DNA of 64,000 bases from Helianthus annuus (Eukaryota; Streptophyta; Magnoliopsida; Asterales; Asteraceae), in NCBI RefSeq assembly GCF_002127325.2, contig NC_035436.2, positions 111,313,591 through 111,377,590 on the forward strand, in the 5' to 3' direction. The notes below the pieces were generated by a model, which saw only the letters and a program-made list of their open reading frames with translations, searched no databases and had not been told where the DNA came from. Made by a program: the position numbers and the translations under genes. Below, piece by piece: positions 54,441-64,000 of this stretch. Every line of letters starts with the position of its first letter. The first letter of the stretch is position 1.

Positions 54441-57400
54441 TTACTGTTCAAAATATGTACCATCCCAGTCACAAACCAGGGATGGTTCAACTTTTTCCTT
54501 CTTTGTCTTCTTCTCATAAAATTCTTTAACCCCTTTGACTTTTCGATCAATCATTTTGCCAAAGATATGTTTTACCCTGGGGTTAAAGACCTTTTCAGCA
54601 TCAAATTCCTGTTCATCATGATAAAATTGGTTAGAAATCTCAACTTTACCAATTTTCTTTTTATAATTTTCAGCCCGAAGTGATGGAAACTCATCATCAC
54701 TAACACTCGGAACTGAGTTTTCAACTTTTACATCAGCTTCACATTTTGATACAACTTGTGGCTCCACTGACTTTGTGGAATCAGTTTCATCGCCTGAAGA
54801 TAGCTCCTCTGATTTCGACCTATCAGAATCATTGCTAGATCTCTCACCTCCATTCTTCACAACCCATTTCTGGTTGCTAGATTTGGCTCTCTTTTTGTAA
54901 AACTTGGTCGAACTCTCACCAATTTCAAAAATAGAATCTTTAAACAGTTTTGTTCTATCCAGTGGTGATTCGAACGCAAACACCTTTTCTGAAATTTTTC
55001 GAAACACTCCCTGTTTTGATTGTATCGCCTGAGAACAATCTTTGGCGATATGTCCAACGTTGTTGCACTTGAAACAGATTCTCGAGTCTTTCTTTAGTTC
55101 AGCTTGTTTCTTTTTCAAAAACTCACTGTTCTTTTCCCTCCAGAAACATGTTTTTTCTTTTTCATCTGTTGATGTACCTGAAACAAAGGACATTTTGGAT
55201 TTAAAATCACGGACATATTTTTCATTTTTCTGTTTTTCTGTCGATGTAAAACCTAATCCTTTCTTTTTGAAATTACCGCTATGGTTTGATCTCTTTTGGA
55301 AACCAGAACCAGAACTGTAATTCTTTTTCTTGTTTAATCTCTGTTGTACTCTTGAGGTGTATTTTTTAGATTTATCATTAAAACATAAGCCTTTGATTTC
55401 AGAAATATTGATTTCCGAGAGTATAAAAACCTTTTTAATCAGTTCAGTTTTGACACCTCTTAATGGAAATTCCTCATCAGAATATAATTTGTCCGAATTA
55501 TTCAAAGTATAAACAACTTTAAACAACCCATCATCCAAATTAGATTTTGATAACAAGAATTTTCTATCATAGACTAATTTTCCCTGTTTTACTGTTTGCC
55601 CCAGAGTTTTTGACTTAGATTTCGACTCTGACGCTGACTCCGACTTTGACTCTTCGCTGTCATCACTATCTAACACATGATCCACGACTTTCTTCATCAA
55701 TTGAGACTGTTGATCAGTGTCAGATGATGTGAACACAACATCAATACTTTCTGGAAGATTGACCGATGACTCTGACTCCCACTGTAAATATGTAGCCTTT
55801 TTGACTCTTTCATCGTTAGGATGTCTAGGCAAATATCCGTTTTCCAGTGGAGGTGGACATCTGTTATAACTGACACCTTTCTTCTTACCAGATGAAGCCT
55901 TTTCAGTATCCTTTTTCTTGTCACTCTTCCTCTTGTCAGCAATCTTTTCTTCAATACTGACTTCAGCTGCTTTTTCTTAAGTTACCTCATCCTCTTCCCA
56001 GACCTTCATGCTCTCAACAGTCGGATAAATCCTGTCAATCACATAGGAAGTACATGAGTAACTTTTCAATAAACGATTTATTCTTTCAGTTTCTATTCGT
56101 TGCAGCTCAAGCTTCTGTTCTAAAGCAGCACATTTTTCAATGTAATTGTTTACAACTTTTTGTTTTGTCATAAATGCTCCCTGAAGAGTCTTCATTGCTA
56201 CAGCTTGCTCTTCACTAGTTTGATTGTACTGATTCATTGCCTTGTTCAGCACATCATAAGACTCCTTCAGTCTGTTTAAGTTGTTAATCAACGTGCTGTT
56301 CTGCTTTTTCACAATCTCACAATTTTCACACTTTACCGGAATCTCTTTCGCATCAACTTGTTCTTCAACTTTAAACTTAGGCACTTCTGTCATCTTTTGC
56401 CTTCTTACCACCGGCACCTCTTCATCATCACTACTCACCGGTGTCTTAATCTTCTTCTTTTTCTTTTCCTTCTTGACTTTTTCGTCTTCGCTATCACTCT
56501 CAGCAAGCAGCTTCATATCTTCTCTGTCTTTTCTCGCCCAATACTCTGTATCATCATCACTATCATCTACAATCTTTGCTGTAAATGCAGTGTAAGCTGT
56601 AGTTTAATCAGGAACATAATCATCCCAAGTGAACTTTGCCCAGCTAAAACCTTCTGCAAGCTTTTCATCTTCTTGATCAATCAAACAAGCTTTTCCATTT
56701 TCTGGTATGTAGTTATCCCAGGTAAATGATTTCTTTTGATTTGGATTAACCACACAAGCTCTTTTTCCGGTATCTTCAATCACATCTCTTCCATGTGCAG
56801 TCTGAGCTTGATGTTTTTGTTGTTGAGATGATTGACCAACTTGGTGATAAATGGCTTTGCGATAGTAATCGTTGTTGTTGTTGAACGGATTTTGAGCTCC
56901 ACTTGCTTCTCAGTTTGTGCATTCCCTCTTGAAGTGTCCTTTTTCCCTGCACCGAAAACAAGTGACTTTAGATTTGTCAAAACCTAAAGTATAAACATTC
57001 GCATCACGAAGATCATCTCTCCCCGTGATTTGTTTGAACTTCTCAGCTCTCCGTAAAACACTAGCCAAACACCACTTTATATCCATCAACTCCATCTCTT
57101 CAGCATCTATCTGGTCGTAGTCTTCTTTGGTTAGCATTGGATTGCCGATACGACCTGCAACAAAACAAGTGTAAGATTCCAAAACCATTCCTAATAAAGA
57201 CATTTGGTTTTTTGCAATATCCTCAGAATAATCTTGATCATTTTCAAGATTCAATACAATGTTGCACTGTAATTTTCTCCCGTTTTTAGTTGCAGAGATG
57301 TTCGGATCAAATGATGGAAATGAAGTAAAACTGGTCTTGCTGCTTGATCCAGATGATGGGCTTTCAGAGAAGCTCTTGGCACTCATACCAGTCACAATCT

Positions 57401-58193
57401 TTGGAGATGAATTCGACGATTTCTCATTTACCCCAGCTTTATAATATAATCCGATATCTTGTTCACCATCGAAATCTTTCATTCTAATCACTTTTCTCTG
57501 TTCCATTTCTTGAGCTTCGATCTTTTCGATGAACTTACTGAGCGTCAGATTGCTAAAACCTTTCTTGTTTCTGAGCATCATCAGGTATGTGCCCCAACTC
57601 TCATATGGCAACGCATCAGCAAGTTTGTCAATTAACTCTTCATTACTCTTCTCAATACTTAACCTTTTCATATTTGCAAGCAGATTACAATAACGTTCAA
57701 TAATCTCTCTCGTACTCTCATTTTTCAACCCACGAAAAAGATCAAATTCTTTCTTTAAAAGCGACTTCTTGCTTTTAACAATCTCTTCACTTCCCCTAAA
57801 CTTCGAACGTAACGCTTTCCAGATTGAGTAAGACGTTCCATTATGCTGTAGCAGAACCATGATATCTTCTTTCACTGCCCGTTGAAGAAGACTTAGCATC
57901 ATTTTCTCATTTTTGTACTTCTTCCTCTCATCATCTCTAAGATCTTTGATTGGAACTGGCTCTTCATCACTATTCAATGGTCGAATATACTTTGTTTCCA
58001 CACATTCCCAAGCGTCAAGATAATTCGCTTGCACCCAATTCTCAAACCGACCTTCCCAACCTTTGTATTCTTCGATGTTCATTAACTTGGGAGGTTTTTG
58101 CATCGTTCCGGTTTCGTTTTCGAGCATTGTGGTTTGAACAGCAGTGATTGGGGTACTCGGAGTAGCGAATGCGTTGTAAAAATCAGAATCCAT
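54441..58193 (-). pseudogene. gag: TRG-C gag-like ORF with three in-frame stops
   Basis: A single frame of 1,250 codons from ATG 58193 (MDSDFYNAFATPSTP) to the stop at 54441 (DWDGTYFEQ). Three premature stops interrupt it: TGA at 56910-56912 (CGA in TRG-A, directly after the first CCHC knuckle), TAA at 56604-56606 (CAA in TRG-A) and TAA at 55977-55979 (GAA in TRG-A). There is no frameshift. The domain order is as in TRG-A. It has an extra Ser/Trp-type segment (FTWDNYIPENGKACLIDQ) after the first knuckle. Very similar to TRG-A in sequence but probably not functional. Confidence 0.9.
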
Positions 58194-58309
58194 GCTTCAA
58201 GAATCAGATGATATTTCGGGAAATACCTGAAAGACAAACAAACAACACAATCAGTTTAAAAATTTATCAATTAATAGAATCGAAATGGTACTCGAACTGA
58301 TGAATTTTC

Positions 58310-59105
58310 TGTGCGGACTGAAGGTTGACACACTGAGCGGACAAAAGATTGACACACTGTGCGGACAGCTTTGACCTTTTCAATGACCTGGCAAAATCAC
58401 ACGACTTGGAACGAAATCTAACTCAAACAACCGGAACGGAATCAAATCTCAAATGAACTGGCTTGATGTAAACTGATTCACCTAGTGAAACACCTCTGAT
58501 TTAACTAACTCAACTTTGATTGTTTTATGTTTATTATTGGGCCGCTACTTATGATCTACAATCCAATAAAACTGACATCATGGGCGGCTACAATTTTTTT
58601 TTTAAAAAAATGATTGGGTCGCATGGGCTTTTTGGCAGCACTTAATACATAACAAAAAAAAAACTGATAACATGGATAGCAATGTGATTGGGCCTTTAGT
58701 AGATAGTGGGGCGGTGCTATATAGTGGGCGGTAACTATGATTGGGTTCTTTAATATGGGCGGTGACAAACAAACAATCACATTCACATGCACTCCTGACA
58801 AGGTAAGCTTTAATGATAATACCACTGATAAGGTCCAATAATCTTCAAGAGGCGGCAACCTTAATTGTCAAACAGAATATTATAACTGTGTCGATAAAGA
58901 TTGTCACAAAAGCGACCCTTGACTTTTATGATGATGCCTTATGAGCGATTCACGAATGTCTCAAAAGCGGACCTCGGTATTAATGTTGACACAAAGGCGG
59001 TCCAAAGTTATACCAAATAAGCGAACCAGAGGTTAATTTTTGGAGCGGTCCTGACGTGACCTTATCAGCGATCCATAAACTTGACCAAATAAGCGAACCA
59101 CAAGG
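58310..59105 (-). repeat. 24-nt-period motif arrays in the TRG-C leader
   Basis: At 58310, 58334 and 58358 three GCGGAC cores are spaced exactly 24 bp, with the spacers also repeated (GGTTGACACAC / GATTGACACAC). A second, more degenerate array has AGCG(A/G)(T/C)CC-like cores at 58911, 58944, 58966, 58996, 59020, 59044, 59067 and 59092 (spacings 33, 22, 30, 24, 24, 23, 25). Same orientation relative to transcription as in TRG-A and TRG-B. Between them (58400-58900) is unassigned leader DNA. Confidence 0.8.
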
Positions 59106-59349
59106 TGACGTCAGCAACGGACGAACAACTTTCGAGCAAAAGTTCGATTTAAATCAATTTTAGGCCGATTTAAGTTCTGAAAACTTCCAGGTTTTGTTAA
59201 ATCATGATTACGCACACACTGTGTGAATTTTAAGCGATTTTGACCGTAAAAAGTTTCGTTTTTTCGAAAAAGAAAGGTGTAGAAGCAGAAAAAGTGATGA
59301 AAACGAGCTGTATATGCGAGATCTCCTCCTCCTTGGCTCTGATACCAAT

Positions 59350-59938
59350 TGTAGGATCGAATTTCGACCTAAACGAGTCGTTCGGAAGAGCTCAACTCCG
59401 TTTCAGAGGCGGAAACAAGGAAACGGATGCGTACACAGCTTGTATCATACTTAAATCCTCTTGTATATTGATTTTACAACGTTTCGATTACAAGGAAAAA
59501 CCGGCAATACCTCGGTATCAGATCTGAAAGTTGTTACAAATGAAATGAACAATGATCCTATATATACTAGTTTGGGATCGCTCGAAATTACATGCCATAA
59601 AAGCGATCCATGAACATTACACTAAAAGCGATCCATCAACTTGTCAAATAAGCGATCCGAACAGATTCCTTAAAAGCGGTTCACAAGTTTGTCTTTTGAC
59701 TTCACATGTTGTCATTTGATCTTTGAAAAGTGGAATCTCATTGGACCCTCATTTGGTCCAATCAACACAAAGATCCAACATGTTTTGTCGTTTACTTGAA
59801 ATCCTTTAATGATGATCATATTTTTCTTGATGATGTCACATGATGTCATCATTGAACATGATAACATCATGCTTGACCAGATCCGCATCGCAACCCGAAC
59901 TCGACATTAGACGTAGTCGACAGATGACTGCACCAACA
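59350..59938 (-). repeat. 5' LTR of TRG-C
   Basis: Partner of 52004-52592. AGCGATCC/AGCGGTTC cores at 59602, 59627, 59651 and 59675 (spacings 25, 24, 24). An oppositely oriented GGATCGCT at 59575 is followed on the element strand by CAAACTAG and then TATATATAGG at 59558-59567. The primer site (minus TGGTATCAGAGC) abuts at 59336-59347. Confidence 0.92.
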
Positions 59939-59943
59939 CTTTC

Positions 59944-61263
59944 CAGGATGGTACTTAATCTCACAGTCGTAATCGTTTAGCAACTCGACCCATCGCCGCT
60001 GGCGCATGTTCAATTCCTTTTGATCGAGTATGTGTTGTAGGCTTTTGTGATCTGTGAAGATTGTACATCGAGTACCATACAGATAGTGTCACCAGATCTT
60101 TAAGGTGAATACCACCGCACCCAATTCCAAGTCGTGCGTGGTGTAGTTCCTTTCATGTACTTTCAATTGTCTTGAAGCGTAAGCGATGACTTTTTGGCGT
60201 TGCATGAGCACACAACCCAAACCTTGGCGCGAAGCGTCGCAGTATACCACGAAGTCTTCAGTGCCTTCGGGTAATGACAGTATTGGTGCATCGCATAGCT
60301 TATTTTTGAGTAGTTGGAAGGCTTCTTCTTGTTTAACACCCCAGTCGTACTTCTTGTCTTTCTGCGTAAGGGTCGTTAGCGGTTGAGCTATTTTTAAGAA
60401 ATTCTCAATAAACTGTCGATAATAGCCCGCTAAGCCCAAAAATTGACGAACTTCAGTTGGGGTTTTGGGGGCTTCCCAATTCTTTATTGCTTCAATCTTG
60501 GATGGGTCTACATGAATGCCCTTCTCGTTTACAACGTAACCCAGAAATTGCACTTCGCGAATCCAAAATTCGCACTTTGAGAACTTTGCAAAAAGTTTCT
60601 CCTTCTTCTGTAGTTCCAGAATAGTTCTGAGGTGTTGCTCGTGCTCTTCTTTCGTTCGTGAGTAAATCAAGATATCATCGATGAATACAATCACGAATTT
60701 ATCGAGATATGGTTTGCATACGCGGTTCATCAGATCCATAAGCACCACTGGCGCGTTCGTCAGTCCGAATGGCATCAAAAGAAAATCGTAATGCCCATAG
60801 CGTGTTCTGAATGCAGTCTTTGGTACGCTTTCCTCTTGTATTCTTAACTGATGTTATCCAGATCGAAGATCGATCTTGGAATAGTAGCTTGATCCTTGCA
60901 ACTGATCAAATAAGTCATCAATCCTCGGTAGTGGATACCGATTCTTGATAGTGAGCTTGTTCAGTTCTCTGTAGTCGATACACATCCGCAGAGTTCCATC
61001 CTTTTTCTTCACGAACAATACTGGAGCTCCCTAGGGCGAGAAGCTTGGTCTTATGAATCCTTTATCCAACAACTCCTGGAGTTATGTAGATAATTCTTGC
61101 ATTTCGGATGGTGTAAGCCGATAGGGTGCCTTGGCTACAGGAGCAGCTCCTGGAACCAAGTCTATACGGAATTCGACTTGTCGTTGCGGAGGTAGTCCTG
61201 GCAGGTCTTTGGGAAAAACATCAAGGAATTCTTTCACCACAGGAATGTCTTCGAGTTTCGGCT
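59944..61263 (-). pseudogene. pol: Tekay-2 reverse transcriptase and RNase H, broken
   Basis: RT palm and connection at 60089-60778 ([31 protein letters not shown] with both catalytic Asp present, [21 protein letters not shown]) are open into RNase H ([31 protein letters not shown]). They stop at TGA (about 60086-60088) where Tekay-1 reads Arg. The fingers region (60780-61140) has further stops where Tekay-1 reads Trp, Gln and Tyr (for example in SP*GAP and RSG*HQL). RNase H resumes to YHPGK at the TRG-C insertion. Confidence 0.87.
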
Positions 61264-61264
61264 C

Positions 61265-61700
61265 TTAAGCCTTCTTATCTACAACGTGTGCTAGGAAGGC
61301 AACACATCCTTTCCTTAAGCACTTTCGTGCCTTCATGTAACTGATGATTCTTAGAGGCGCGTCTCGTTTTTCTCCATGCACGATGAGAGTTTCGTCATTC
61401 GCCAGAGGGTTGCGAATGATTTTCTCATGACAAACAATTTTAGCTTTGATCTTGGACAACCAGTCCATTCCGACCACTACATCGAAGCTACCCAATTGAA
61501 TAGGTAAGAGGTCGATGCTAAATCTTCGTTCACCAAGCTCTAATGTGCAGCCTCTAACAACTTCGCCCGATTCAACGAGTTTACCATTGGCTAGTTCTAT
61601 AGAATAAGGAATATCTAATCTACTCGATTCTATTCCAAGCATACGTTTAAATTCCACAGACATGAAGCTATAGTCAACACAAGTGTCAAATATATGGATG
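61265..61700 (-). pseudogene. pol: Tekay-2 aspartic protease, active site altered and frameshifted
   Basis: The frame 61663-61265 gives SVEFKRMLGIESSRLDIPY, GSFDVVVGMDWLSK and EKRDAPLRIISYMKARK, typical of the family. Just upstream (about 61675-61695) the catalytic triplet, DTG or DSG in relatives, reads FDTC. A one-base deletion also separates it from the gag frame that precedes it. Confidence 0.82.
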
Positions 61701-63102
61701 CAAAGTGATTGTTAATGAGAAACGTACCGGTGACCACGTTAGGGTCCTCGCGTGCGTTCCTTGCTCCAATCACAAATGCTCGTGCCTGAGCATTGTTTCC
61801 TTTTGGGCAGTCCTTCATGAAATGTTCATTGCTTCCACAACTGAAGCATCCTTGGTTTCGCCCAGCTTCATTCCCAGTTCGGTTACCGTTGACATTTCCG
61901 TTTCCCCTATTGTTTCCAGCACCGTTGCGGTTTCCATTCCCGTTTCTGTTTCCCTTACCCCAACAGTCCTCCGTGCGGTGACCCAGTTTTCCACACTTGT
62001 CGCATTTTGGGATGCGACAGACTCCTTCGTGATGACGCTTGCACCGATTACATTTGGGCAGAGTGCCCAGGTATCCCTTAGCTGGAGCGTCATTCATGGC
62101 TGCAAGAGATTTCGCCTCCTGAGGCGGGTTGGTGTCACGCTTCTTGTTGGAACCCTTATTGTTATGAGTTGCTTGATTCAGGTTTGCATGTTTCCTTTTC
62201 TTGTCGCCGGACGACTCAGCATGCGTCTCGGTCTTTTCTGTTGGGTTCAGTGATAGCTTCTTCATACGAACATCATCTTCAGTAAGGCTGACAGCCAGAG
62301 TTACAACCTCGGTGATTGTTGCGGGTTTGGCCGAAGTTACCAAACTGCGAAACTTCGGGGCCAATCCCCAGATGTAGCGTTCAACGCGCTTAAATTCAGG
62401 TGTTACCATGTAGGGGATCACCTTATACAAATCGTGGAACCTTCGAGTATACCCAGTGATGTCAGCACCTTCCATAGTCAAGTGCCAGAACTCAATCTCC
62501 AACCTTTGGAGTTCAGCACGTGAGCAATACTTCTTTCTCATTCTTTCTTTTAGTTCATCCCAAGTTAGGCCATAAGCGGCATCATCACCCAGAGTTTGGA
62601 CTTGCAAGTTCCACCAGGCCAGAGCTTCATCGACAAACAAACCAGTCGCGAAAGTGACTTGCTGATCCGTGGTACACTTGCTCATGCGGATAGTCGCTTC
62701 AGTCTTTTCCGTCCAGCGTACAAACTCCACTGCTCCTCCAGTGCCATCGTAGTTCAGTGGTTTGCAGTCGAGGAACTGTTTGAAGGTGCAGCCTGTAATT
62801 GATCCAACCAACTCACTCATGAGCAATCGAAGAAATAATGAAACAAAGACCGTTCATAAATTTCTCTATGCTTAGCAAATTGTATTAAGGTTACCTTGAG
62901 CTGCGTTTCCTCCAGACGAATCTCCATGTCCGTTACGCCTAGCATTGCTTGGTCCTCCACTGTCTTCGGTGCGGTTCGCCTCATACTGGGCGATAGCTGC
63001 AGAGATCCTTTCTTCCAGTAGTGCGTTCAGCTCTTCAGCAGTCTTTGGCAGTGGGGGAGGAGGAGGTTGATCACGGGCGTTCACAGTTCTTCTAGGTGCC
63101 AT
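61630..63102 (-). pseudogene. gag: Tekay-2 gag (two exons), nearly intact
   Basis: Exon 1 63102-62895 (MAPRRTVNARDQPPPPPLPK, coiled-coil-like LNALLEERISAAIAQ). A GT-AG intron 62894-62793. Exon 2 from 62792 (CTFKQFLDCKPLNYDG) is open through ALAWWNLQVQTLG, LEIEFWHLTMEG and VERYIWGLAPKFR, a basic linker, and three zinc-knuckle-like motifs: CNRCKRHHEGVC, CDKCGKLGHRTEDC and CFSCGSNEHFMKDC, with an Asn/Gly-rich spacer between. It leads into the protease junction, where a frameshift replaces the normal continuation. If the intron is spliced, gag has no internal stop up to about 61690. Confidence 0.82.
62793..62894 (-). other. Predicted gag intron, Tekay-2
   Basis: 102 bp, donor CAAG/GTAACC and acceptor ATTACAG/GCTGC, phase 1 (Gly codon split). 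Retention would end translation 8 codons past the donor (NLNTIC stop). Splicing restores the capsid frame at CTFKQFLDC. Same place and phase as in Tekay-1. Confidence 0.65.
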
Positions 63103-63693
63103 GTTCTGATAGAATATAACATAATAGGGTTAGACATTTGTCTGATATCATCTTACGAGACAGTAGTAGTATATATATACAAGCATATACCAGATAAGTG
63201 ATATCAAACAATTCTTACTCCAGCAGAGTATTTAGTAGGCTAGGGGGAGGGGGTTCATGTGTGACCTTCTCTTGCACTGAGGGAAGCTATTCGCGACAAG
63301 ACTTGTTGTGGTTTCTATGCACTGAATTCCATAATTATGTATGCATCCATAATTACGTAACTCCTTGCACAGTCCGCACAGTTTGTTTCATCCTCGTATC
63401 ACTTCCTTCAGATAGGCCATTGTTTTCAGGTAAAGTCAAGTATTCTACTTCTAGTATATATATATATATCAATTATCACACATAATTGCAAGTAATTCTT
63501 AATCACAGTCAAGTGCTACTCCATTGCACCCTAAGTCTCGTAGTGTCTCTTCTTGACTCTTTGTAATAGTTTCAGGTAGTGGATGTCGCGGGACGTTTTA
63601 TGCAATGAAAACTTTTTGAAAAATTTTTTCGTGATAGGATCCTAGAGATTGTAGACTAGACTCGAGAGGGAATCCTGGTTCACTACAATCGCA

Positions 63694-63705
63694 GCTCTGA
63701 TACCA
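63694..63705 (-). promoter_or_regulatory. Primer-binding site, initiator tRNA-Met (Tekay-2)
   Basis: The minus strand reads TGGTATCAGAGC, three bases inside the LTR edge at 63709. The leader between it and gag (63103-63693) has no gene. Confidence 0.92.
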
Positions 63706-63708
63706 ATC

Positions 63709-64000
63709 TGTCACACCCCTTTCTGCGGCGGAAGCACGAGGTGTGATCATGAAAGGTTCTCATTGCATACGAAAGGTAAACATACTACATGCTCGTAAAA
63801 ATAACTTCAAATACCAAACATTTCATAATTTGAAAACATAAGTTTAGCATTTACATCGTGAGATAGCATAAAGCATTGTCTTAAAAGTTTAAAATTTTAT
63901 TTAAACATAAACATAGACGACATCCACAAGCATGGGTAGACCACGTGCACATCCACCTTTAGTTACCTGAAATACATGTGAGTTTTGGAAAAACGTCAAC
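63709..64000 (-). repeat. 5' LTR of Tekay-2, cut by the window end
   Basis: Starts TGTCACACCCCTTTCTGCGG, as at 47210; only the first 292 bp are in the window. Confidence 0.9.

Larger units (their letters stand above)
51999..59943 (-). mobile_element. TRG-C: gag-only LTR element inserted in Tekay-2 pol, 5-bp TSD
   Basis: 7,935 bp (52004-59938) flanked by CTTTC on both sides (51999-52003, 59939-59943). Removing it rejoins YHPGK to ENVVADALSRKE in frame. 5' LTR 59350-59938, primer site next to it, leader arrays, gag 54441-58193, 3' region, 3' LTR 52004-52592. LTRs are equal in length (589 bp) with about four differences by eye. Confidence 0.92.
47210..64000 (-). mobile_element. Tekay-2: decayed Tekay/Del chromovirus, interrupted by TRG-C, runs off the window
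   Basis: Minus-strand order from the right: 5' LTR from 63709, primer site 63694-63705, gag 63102-61630, protease, RT, RNase H (59944-61663), TRG-C insertion 52004-59938, integrase with chromodomain 50500-51992, polypurine tract 50422-50434, LTR 47210-50421. Coding regions have many stops, mostly of CAA/CAG/CGA-to-stop type, and a few frameshifts. Confidence 0.88.

Noticed and set aside
61705..62253. 182-codon plus-strand ORF opposite Tekay-2 gag
   Set aside because: It is the mirror of the gag knuckle/linker region; hydrophobic low-complexity translation of the complementary strand.

Overview
The window is plant nuclear DNA, most likely from a eudicot with a large repeat-rich genome. An Asteraceae-type genome is my guess from the style of the gag proteins and LTRs, not something the sequence proves. 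I found no host single-copy gene, tRNA, rRNA or microRNA. Nearly everything recognisable is a transposable element or a remnant, many of them nested, set in AT-rich DNA with long TA microsatellites.

Layout. 1-2.8 kb: 5' end of an Athila-type Ty3/gypsy element on the minus strand (broken gag, tRNA-Asp-type primer site, LTR). 3.1-13.2 kb: a decayed Tekay/Del chromovirus on the minus strand (Tekay-1), with both LTRs, gag, protease, RT, RNase H, integrase and chromodomain, all broken. 13.2-13.7 kb: a MITE. 13.7-15.4 kb: probable LTR remnant. 15.5-19.7 kb: a solo LTR with a 5-bp target duplication, itself carrying a 1.47-kb MULE-type foldback element with a 9-bp duplication. 19.7-22.7 kb: unassigned AT-rich DNA with one GC-rich patch. 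22.7-26.1 and 40.85-42.7 kb: one chain of MITEs joined by (TA)n tracts, split by a 14.8-kb retrotransposon insertion. 43.4-46.85 kb: GC-richer DNA with a promoter-like region and a three-exon 'putative gypsy-type transposon' gene, truncated at its 3' end. 46.85-64 kb: a second Tekay element (Tekay-2, minus strand) in an unusual leader-LTR-internal-LTR arrangement, interrupted by another retrotransposon.

The most interesting material is three related LTR elements that encode only a very large Gag-like protein (about 1,250-1,290 aa, two CCHC knuckles, no protease, integrase or RT). They are non-autonomous TR-GAG-like elements of copia type. TRG-A (28862-36007, plus) is nested inside the ORF of TRG-B (26097-40852, minus); TRG-C (52004-59938, minus) sits inside Tekay-2 pol. 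TRG-A has an intact ORF, a perfect 5-bp target duplication and two differences between 496-bp LTRs by my count, so it is young. All three share non-coding architecture that I do not recognise from any described family: (1) arrays of a GGAYCGCT core at a period of about 24 nt through the LTR and 5' leader; (2) an inverted copy of that core 7-8 bp upstream of the LTR TATA box; (3) five polypurine-tract-like GGGGGAGT sites in the same order in the 3' region; (4) copies of the LTR/primer-site junction motif in the 3' region; (5) a block of about 350 bp that is the best conserved part of the elements and reads as an antisense ORF. TRG-A looks like a recombinant of a TRG-C-like internal region with TRG-B-like LTR and primer-site sequences.

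A second notable point is that both Tekay elements carry a short GT-AG, frame-preserving phase-1 intron near the start of gag. All boundaries and identities were read by eye; no alignment or database search was run.
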